Source: JAAZKA01 sp034926225
GTDB lineage: Bacteria > Bacillota > Clostridia > Oscillospirales > QAMX01
Length of the DNA: 18,065 nt
NCBI GenBank assembly: GCA_034926225.1
Contig: JAYFRF010000011.1
Location: 1 to 18,065, forward strand
Reading direction: 5' to 3'
Shown one piece after another: positions 13,740 to 18,065 of the stretch (positions are counted from its first letter, which is position 1; every line of letters starts with the position of its first letter). The translations under genes were made by a program, and so were the position numbers. Below the pieces are notes generated by a model. It saw only the letters and a list, made by a program, of their open reading frames with translations, searched no databases and had not been told where the DNA came from.

Positions 13740-15375
13740 ATGCAGATTGGTTTTTGCGCTTTGGCTCACTTGCCTGCTCGCCACGCTGGATGCAGCGGTG
13801 CTGGAATTCCTCGAAGGAGACGTTGAAATTGATCTCTATCGCGTAGTCACGCCCTACTTTTACGGACTGGATGAGCTGTGCGGCGATCATTTTCTTCGCC
13901 TCAAACGAGCAGTTGTCGTAAAGGTCTGCCCAGTTCATAAGTTTATCGAATTCTTTTTGGAGATTCTCCGCCGAGCGTTTTAAGTCGGCGTATTCTTTTT
14001 CTGCGATCTCCAAGCTTTTCTGTGCGTCGCTGACGGCTACTTGCGTCTCGGCAATCAACGAATTTAATAGGTCGGAACTTAAGTTGCTTTGTCCACGAAT
14101 GACCTTGATGGTTTCTTTTTTGAAATCAGCAAGGTCTTTTTCTTTTTCCTGCAGGACTTCCGCAGCACGCTCCGCTTTTTGTTTTGCCAGCTCGATCTCT
14201 TTGCGGTGCTGAACCGCCAGAAGTTCGGACGCGGACGTGGTGGCGATTTGCGCAAATTCGGCGCGGATGATCTCCTCGACGATGTTGTCCACCTTCGCGA
14301 CGGAGTACCCGGATTGCCCATCGCATTCTCCCGGGTGCCGCACGTTGTAGTGGCATTGGTATCTCGCGCGGGTTTCGTTGTAGTAGGCGCCGTCCGACGC
14401 GCGCTTGCGTCTGCCGCTAGTCGTCAGCGTCAGGCGGTTGCCGCAGTGCGCACAGTAAATGTTGCCGACGAGCAGCGAACGCCCTTTACAGTTAAGGGGG
14501 ATTTCGCTGTGTGGCTGGATACGCTGCCGCATGATTTCCTGCGCTTTGGCGAAGGTTTCATCGTCGACGATGCGCAGCTCATTGATATACGCTGACTGGC
14601 TCCCACCGTTTTTGAGGATGCCGGTGTACAGGATATTCTTGATGATTCGATTGATGGTCGTGTTCGGGAATCCATTCCCGCCGCGGCTCTGGAATCCGTT
14701 ATCATGAAGAAAATGGCAGAGACGCAAGGCACCGTAGCCTTCATTTACATACTTATGGAAGATGAGCTTGACGATGGCGGCTTCCCTCTCATCGATGGTG
14801 AGGTCGGACACCTCGCGGCTGCGTTTGTTGGTGCGTCCGTTTTTGACAAGTTTATAGCCAAAAGGGATATGTCCGCCGGTGTACAGTCCGTCCTCCGTGA
14901 GCTGCCCGAGACGGGTTTTGACGCGGACGGAAGTTTTCAGGCTTTCCCCGGATGCTTGCCAATAGCGGATGTAGTTCATCAACTTGTCCACATGGGTGTC
15001 AAAGCGCTGCTGCCCTTCCATGGCGCTCCAGACTTCGATTCCATGCTTGACAAACCACTCCACGACAAACGGCGTTTCGTCGTCACGCCGGCCTAACCGG
15101 TCGAACATGAAGACAAGCAGGATGTCGAACATGCCCTCTGCGGCGTCGCGCTGGATTTCCTGGATGGCGTCGCGATCCTTTGCGGAGATTTTGAAGCCGG
15201 AGACGCCCTTCTCAGCGAATTCCCGGACGATGTTCCAGCCCTGCGCCGCGGCAAATTCGCGGCAGCGTTGTTTTTGCATCGGGATGTCGTCCTTTTCGAC
15301 CTGTGCAAGGGTGGAGACACGGTAAAGTGCATAAACACGGTTTTGTGTATTGATAATCTCGTTGCTACTGTCCAT
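13738..15375 (-). CDS. Large serine recombinase (site-specific integrase/resolvase family)
   Basis: A 545-residue large serine recombinase. The resolvase catalytic domain has Y-R19-V-S21 (nucleophile Ser21), D67-R68, and the F91-D-R-L-G-R96 motif. The recombinase domain follows (GLYTGGHIPFGYKLV ... AIVKLIFHKYVNEGYGALRLCHFLHDNG, then TTINRIIKNILYTGILKNG). A zinc ribbon (YCAHC, with partners in YQC and GEC) is near 300-350, and a long Lys/Glu-rich coiled coil at about 375-475, as in phage and transposon integrases. Such enzymes integrate and excise DNA between short att sites via a Ser-DNA link. The start is ATG 15375, with TGAGG 7 bases upstream; the in-frame TTG at 15381 is too close to that site. 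Its 3' end abuts the tRNA-Ala terminator. Confidence 0.95.
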   Translation of the reverse strand: MDSSNEIINTQNRVYALYRVSTLAQVEKDDIPMQKQRCREFAAAQGWNIVREFAEKGVSGFKISAKDRDAIQEIQRDAAEGMFDILLVFMFDRLGRRDDETPFVVEWFVKHGIEVWSAMEGQQRFDTHVDKLMNYIRYWQASGESLKTSVRVKTRLGQLTEDGLYTGGHIPFGYKLVKNGRTNKRSREVSDLTIDEREAAIVKLIFHKYVNEGYGALRLCHFLHDNGFQSRGGNGFPNTTINRIIKNILYTGILKNGGSQSAYINELRIVDDETFAKAQEIMRQRIQPHSEIPLNCKGRSLLVGNIYCAHCGNRLTLTTSGRRKRASDGAYYNETRARYQCHYNVRHPGECDGQSGYSVAKVDNIVEEIIRAEFAQIATTSASELLAVQHRKEIELAKQKAERAAEVLQEKEKDLADFKKETIKVIRGQSNLSSDLLNSLIAETQVAVSDAQKSLEIAEKEYADLKRSAENLQKEFDKLMNWADLYDNCSFEAKKMIAAQLIQSVKVGRDYAIEINFNVSFEEFQHRCIQRGEQASEPKRKNQSA

Positions 15376-15473
15376 AAACAAACCTCATTTCTTGTGTCGG
15401 AAGGAAAGATGATGTTTATGGCCCGTTTTCTTTGCTTTCAATTTTCAAGGTGCAGGGAGTCATTTGCATCATC

Positions 15474-15502
15474 ATTATTGCATAGATTTTCCGAAAAAGC
15501 AA
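15474..15502 (-). promoter_or_regulatory. Candidate promoter of the serine recombinase gene
   Basis: On the minus strand, -35 TTGCTT (15497-15502) and -10 AATAAT (15474-15479) are 17 bases apart, with an extended -10 TGC. It leaves an untranslated leader of about 90 bases. The palindrome array lies just upstream of the -35 box, the usual place for an activator. Confidence 0.55.
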
Positions 15503-15510
15503 GCGTGTAG

Positions 15511-15556
15511 GTCACGAAAGTGACAAGTCACATCTGTGACAAGTCACTTTTGTGAA
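15511..15556. repeat. Three GTCAC-N4-GTGAC palindromes on a 16-bp period (operator-like array)
   Basis: Units at 15511-15524 (GTCACgaaaGTGAC), 15527-15540 (GTCACatctGTGAC) and 15543-15556 (GTCACttttGTGAA, last base degenerate) are separated by AA each time. The arms are conserved while the N4 centres differ, which suggests selection for binding by a dimeric protein. The third unit overlaps the stop codon of the 59-residue gene; the first lies 8 bases upstream of the recombinase -35 box. Confidence 0.85.
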
Positions 15557-15723
15557 ACGGACGAGAGCAGGATGTTTTGGATACGGTCGAAAATGTTTTT
15601 GGAGTCGAGTTCCGTTAGGCGGAAATTGACGCGGACTTTGAGATCGTCGACGAGGAAAGTCTGTGTGTCCCGTACGCCAGAATCGTCGTGCTGAGGTTCG
15701 AAGGGAAGGATGATTATACTCAT
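15544..15723 (-). CDS. Small 59-residue protein of a mobile-element module
   Basis: I do not recognise a domain. The protein begins MSIIILPFEPQHDDSGV and continues with an acidic/basic segment TFLVDDLKVRVNFRLTELD and an amphipathic end FDRIQNILLSSV. The codon pattern and a good ribosome site (GAAGAGG, 7-base spacer) support expression. The start is ATG 15723; an in-frame ATG 24 bases earlier lacks a site. It lies between a sigma-like regulator and the serine recombinase, a position that in serine-recombinase elements often holds a small directionality or regulatory factor; that role is inference. It could be the ligand of the adjacent palindromes, but no helix-turn-helix is evident. Confidence 0.7.
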   Translation of the reverse strand: MSIIILPFEPQHDDSGVRDTQTFLVDDLKVRVNFRLTELDSKNIFDRIQNILLSSVSQK

Positions 15724-15751
15724 GAGAAGTACCTCTTCGTCTATCAAGGTT

Positions 15752-15783
15752 AGCCGTGCCGGAAATTAAAATCCGGCACGGCT
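15752..15783. promoter_or_regulatory. Perfect 12-bp hairpin upstream of the 59-residue gene
   Basis: Arms AGCCGTGCCGGA (15752-15763) and TCCGGCACGGCT (15772-15783) enclose an 8-base A/T loop. Neither strand has a good T run after it, so it is unlikely to be a simple terminator. It ends 28 bases before the ATG of the 59-residue gene and lies inside a 13-codon frame. Confidence 0.75.
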
Positions 15784-15954
15784 TGTTTCATGTTATATGT
15801 TTATCGTTCCATTTATCACCTCCCCGAACGACAAAGGGATCACACGGGCTGCCGCCGATGGCGGTAATCATAACTCCGGGATACCGCCGCTTATGACGCT
15901 AGCGAATACCCCCGGGCTTCGTCTCAAGTCCGTGGACGAGCGTGAGCAAGTATC

Positions 15955-15983
15955 ATTATATGTACCCGTATAATGTCTATGAA
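15955..15983 (-). promoter_or_regulatory. Candidate promoter upstream of the 59-residue gene
   Basis: On the minus strand a consensus -10 TATAAT (15955-15960) lies 17 bases from a weak -35 TTCATA (15978-15983). If used, the transcript has a structured leader of about 225 bases. Confidence 0.35.
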
Positions 15984-16080
15984 ATTGACAAGGTGCAGGC
16001 GGGGTCTTGGAAATGTCCCCTCATATATCACCAGAAAAAAACAGTAAAATCGAACCGGTAAAGCAGAAAATACATAATAG

Positions 16081-16506
16081 TTAATCTATTTTTAATAATT
16101 CATCCTTTAAATCGGTGATCGCCTTGCAGATAGACTTGCGAATGGCGCATTCCGAGAGACTTTCCCGTCCGGCAAGATCTGTTTTGGGGACTTCATTCAA
16201 CACATGGGCCAGCAAAAGTTCCCTCTGCTTTTCGGGAAGTGCGGCAAGTGCGTCGTGCAGAGTACGGGATAATTCGGCCTGCTCGCATATTTCCTCCGGC
16301 GTCCGCGGAGGGGTGAGAAGCCGCCGTTCGATGCCGCTGTCGCAGTCGAGCGAATAATACGCTCGGTGATAGCGGACGCGTTCGACGTATGCCTTCTCTC
16401 GACGCAATTCGTCTTCCATGTAGACAGCGACATCATCTGAAACTTCGACGAAGTAATCTGTTGTATGGGCATCCGGATAGTATTTCCGGAGATTAATCGT
16501 TTTCAC
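16081..16506 (-). CDS. Sigma-70 region 4-like regulator of mobile elements
   Basis: A 141-residue protein. The N-terminal block MKTINLRKYYPDAHTTDYFVEVSDDV and RYHRAYYSLDCDSGIE are typical of the sigma-factor-like proteins carried by Firmicute conjugative and mobilizable elements (Tn916 Orf7-like). The C-terminal half, LHDALAALPEKQRELLLAHVLNEVPKTDLAGRESLSECAIRKSICKAITDL, is a sigma region 4 helix-turn-helix that would contact -35 DNA or act as a regulator. There is no region 2, so it is not a full sigma factor. The start is GTG 16506, preceded by GGAGGA at 7 bases; that site lies at the edge of a 12-bp hairpin. It is inferred to be a regulator of the recombinase module downstream on the same strand. 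Confidence 0.85.
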   Translation of the reverse strand: MKTINLRKYYPDAHTTDYFVEVSDDVAVYMEDELRREKAYVERVRYHRAYYSLDCDSGIERRLLTPPRTPEEICEQAELSRTLHDALAALPEKQRELLLAHVLNEVPKTDLAGRESLSECAIRKSICKAITDLKDELLKID

Positions 16507-16514
16507 ACGGGTTC

Positions 16515-16556
16515 CTCCATTCAGTATTGATGAGGTATGTGCGGTACTGAATGGAG
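16515..16556 (-). promoter_or_regulatory. Hairpin hiding the ribosome site of the sigma-like gene
   Basis: Perfect 12-bp arms, CTCCATTCAGTA (16515-16526) and TACTGAATGGAG (16545-16556), enclose an 18-base loop. On the minus-strand transcript the downstream arm ends in GGAG, the first four bases of the GGAGGA ribosome site for the GTG start at 16506. No T run follows, so control of translation is more likely than termination. Confidence 0.7.
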
Positions 16557-16673
16557 ATAGGCGGAGAACGGCAGCGGGGCGGTATTCGAGGGGGATTGAG
16601 ACGGGAAGCGTTGGCTATAAAAGTTTCCGCTGGATTAGTGGGGTTTCCCTTTTATGCGCAGCGGAATTTTCAT
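16521..16673 (-). CDS. Possible 12-residue leader peptide (frame continues past its TAA)
   Basis: ATG 16671-16673 is preceded by GGGGAG with a 7-base spacer and opens MKIPLRIKGKPH, which stops at a TAA (16635-16637). The same frame then stays open for 37 more codons and ends at a TGA (16521-16523) inside the downstream arm of the ribosome-site hairpin. It may be a leader peptide controlling the sigma-like gene, a short gene broken by one stop, or chance. Only the first 12 codons have direct support. Confidence 0.3.
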
Positions 16674-16710
16674 ATCGTTTCTCCCCGTCAATATGATTTG
16701 AAGTCAAAGT

Positions 16711-16753
16711 AAAAAACGCCCGGCTTGAGGAAGCAGCGCCTCAAGCGGACGTT
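16711..16753 (-). terminator. Rho-independent terminator downstream of the solute-binding protein gene
   Basis: On the minus strand, arms 16753-16739 and 16730-16715 (CTTGAGG core) pair over 15 bp with one wobble and one bulge, around an 8-base loop, followed by six T (A run at 16711-16716 on the plus strand). It lies about 80 bases after the stop of the solute-binding protein gene and separates it from the mobile module. Confidence 0.85.
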
Positions 16754-16830
16754 ATTTATGATGCGTGTGCGGCGAATGTAAAGATCACATTCCTGCTTTT
16801 TCGGATTACTCCCGCGCCCGCGGTCTATAC

Positions 16831-18065
16831 CTATGCATTCTCCGCGAGTAATACTTTGACGCGGCTGTCAATCACATGTGCGGTCTCCTCCGCCGTCCGC
16901 GCGCCGCCAAGGTATGCCGACACCTCCTCCGTAACGATCGCGCCGACCGCATTGTCAATGGAGGAAGCCTTCGTTACGGAAGGTAAAAAGGTATCCCATG
17001 CCACCCAGTCCGCGTCGTCCGGGACATGGATGGGCGCGCCGCTTACATAGGTATTGTTTGCCTGCGCACGGGAGTAATAAGAAACCGTCTCGTCGATGTA
17101 GGCTGCATAGGCGTCGGATAGAATCGGTATGCTCCACATGCCGTATGGCGAGTAGGACGTGCCGGTTACATAACTCTTTATGAAGTCCCACGCCGCCGCG
17201 CTGTCCGAACAGGCTGCCGTGATGCTGAGCGCGTGTCCGAAATCGACCGTATTGCCGATCTCCGGCAGTCCGGGGGTACGCAGGCTATCGCCGTATGCCC
17301 CGCGCAGATCCATGAACTGACCTACCGTCATGGACGGTGTATACCGGCAAAGCGCTCTCCCTTCCCGCAGCAGCGTGTCGGTGTCCTCCTCGCCGGGGAT
17401 GGTGTCCGGAAAACAGCGCAGAAGCTCCAAATATCCGATAAAGCTTTCCAGAGTGAAGTCGCAAACGCCGGCGACGGCGTCGATGCAGCCCGCCGTGGCG
17501 GCGTCCTGCAAAATTCGGAGACCGGTCTCGGCCGTCATGCGGGCAAGCGGCTGCGTGACGGCGGGATTTTCGTCGAGCAGGGAAAGCATATCGGCAAAGC
17601 TCCACGAATCCCTGCCGCCGATGAGCGCATCCGTCGAAAACAGCGTGCGAACGGAAAAACCGCGCGGCAGGGCGTAGATCGCGCCGTCGTTTTCTAAAAG
17701 CGGCAGCAGCACGGGAAGGATGCTCTCGCGGTTTACCGTGTCGTCCATCCATACGGACAGGTCGGCGAGTACTCCCTTTCGCGCGTAGACATCGACCGAC
17801 GTGCCGTATACGTCCAGCAGATCGGGCGTCTGCCCGGAGGTCAGCGCAAGGTTTAAGCCCGTGACGCCCGTCGGGTCGTCGGCGGTGGCGTACTCGATCA
17901 GCTCGACGCGAAACTCTGTGGATGCGCGGTTATAGTCCACGACTGCCTGCTCGACGCCATTGTCAACACTTAAAACACCCAGCGTCAGCGTTTTTTTGGC
18001 GGCGCGCGCGGTTTTCTCCACAGTGCACAGCAAAATCTTGCTCCCGCTGGACGCATAGCAGGCAA
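16831..18065 (-). CDS. Extracellular solute-binding lipoprotein, ABC-type (5' partial)
   Basis: The frame runs off the right edge; 410 whole codons are visible. The first visible residues are A-C-Y-A-S-S-G-S, which looks like a lipobox end (A then the lipidated Cys), so only the signal peptide is probably missing. The body is typical of family-1 solute-binding proteins: LTLGVLSVDNGVEQAVVDYNRAS (first beta-alpha unit), LNLALTSGQTPDLLDVYG, YARKGVLADLSVWMDD, GAIYALPRGFSVRTLFSTD and AAWDFIKSYVTGTSYSPYGMWSIPI. Such lipoproteins capture sugars or peptides outside the membrane for an ABC importer. No permease is in view. An internal TTG (18031-18033) is not a plausible start, because the frame is open upstream. 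Confidence 0.88.
   Translation of the reverse strand, partial: ACYASSGSKILLCTVEKTARAAKKTLTLGVLSVDNGVEQAVVDYNRASTEFRVELIEYATADDPTGVTGLNLALTSGQTPDLLDVYGTSVDVYARKGVLADLSVWMDDTVNRESILPVLLPLLENDGAIYALPRGFSVRTLFSTDALIGGRDSWSFADMLSLLDENPAVTQPLARMTAETGLRILQDAATAGCIDAVAGVCDFTLESFIGYLELLRCFPDTIPGEEDTDTLLREGRALCRYTPSMTVGQFMDLRGAYGDSLRTPGLPEIGNTVDFGHALSITAACSDSAAAWDFIKSYVTGTSYSPYGMWSIPILSDAYAAYIDETVSYYSRAQANNTYVSGAPIHVPDDADWVAWDTFLPSVTKASSIDNAVGAIVTEEVSAYLGGARTAEETAHVIDSRVKVLLAENA

Larger units (their letters stand above)
15724..16080. other. Structured regulatory interval between sigma-like and 59-residue genes
   Basis: There is no long gene in 357 bases, but much structure. Reading the minus strand: a candidate promoter (15955-15983); GGCGGTA/TACCGCC arms (15882-15888 and 15860-15866), the second of which can instead pair with the next CGGCGG (about 15851-15857); a strong ribosome site GGGGAGG (15819-15825) before a three-codon frame M-E-R-stop (15801-15812); a 13-residue frame MKQAVPDFNFRHG (15750-15791); and a perfect 12-bp hairpin inside that frame. 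On the plus strand, short overlapping frames occur at 15893-15973, 15973-16047 and 15960-16061. Which strand matters is unsettled. Confidence 0.55.

Noticed and set aside
13431..13784. A 117-codon minus-strand frame over the tRNA locus (contains GPEGIRTHDL and SQLSYRPIF)
   Set aside because: This is the well-known spurious translation of the reverse complement of a tRNA; both copies of SQLSYRPIF come from the duplicated tRNA 5' half.
14089..15096. Plus-strand frames of 130-168 codons opposite the serine recombinase
   Set aside because: Antisense to well-conserved recombinase domains; they encode no recognisable protein.
15511..15556. CRISPR array
   Set aside because: The repeats are 14-bp palindromes separated by only 2 bases, with no spacers and no cas genes.

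Overview
The window looks like the chromosome of a spore-forming, GC-rich member of the Clostridia (Firmicutes), perhaps from the Oscillospirales or Christensenellales side. The evidence is an S-layer-homology (SLH) surface protein, a GerW/YtfJ sporulation protein beside a DUF2953 protein, a DacF/DacB-type D,D-carboxypeptidase, the ScpA/ScpB condensin pair, strong AGGAGG-type ribosome binding sites and frequent GTG/TTG starts. No rRNA or other marker allows a firmer placement.

Layout, left to right. (1) 2-2179 (+): C-terminal 725 residues of a large surface protein with Ig-like/B-repeat modules, a Pro-rich linker and three SLH modules, followed by a terminator. (2) 2327-3184 (+): a xylose-isomerase-like TIM-barrel sugar isomerase/epimerase with a near-consensus promoter. 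(3) 3297-4223 (+): an AT-richer EamA drug/metabolite transporter preceded by a possible 17-codon leader peptide. (4) 8777 down to 4334 (-): a compact four-gene unit, radical SAM/SPASM-like enzyme, TIM-barrel glycosidase-like protein, APH(3')-like small-molecule kinase and GNAT acetyltransferase, with overlapping or nearly touching genes, one candidate promoter and one terminator. I cannot assign this combination to a known pathway. (5) 13041 down to 8864 (-): the housekeeping/sporulation run M50 protease, scpA, scpB, DUF2953, gerW/ytfJ and dacF, with a good promoter. The dacF ribosome binding site lies inside a long hairpin. (6) 13443-13739 (+): a strong stable-RNA promoter, a broken 5' half-copy of tRNA-Ala, a complete tRNA-Ala(CGC) and a bidirectional terminator. 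(7) 16673 down to 13738 (-): a mobile-element module comprising a sigma-70-region-4-like regulator, a 59-residue conserved-looking protein and a large serine recombinase, with unusually dense regulatory DNA: hairpins that hide ribosome binding sites, tiny leader frames and three GTCAC-N4-GTGAC palindromes on a 16-bp period. No conjugation or cargo genes are visible, so this is either one end of an element or a remnant. (8) 18065 down to 16831 (-): an ABC-type solute-binding lipoprotein cut by the window edge, followed by a terminator.

The best candidates for something undescribed are the rSAM/glycosidase-like/kinase/acetyltransferase operon, and the regulatory architecture of the recombinase module (operator array plus structured leaders). 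All family assignments come from reading motifs in the translated sequence; no database search was run.
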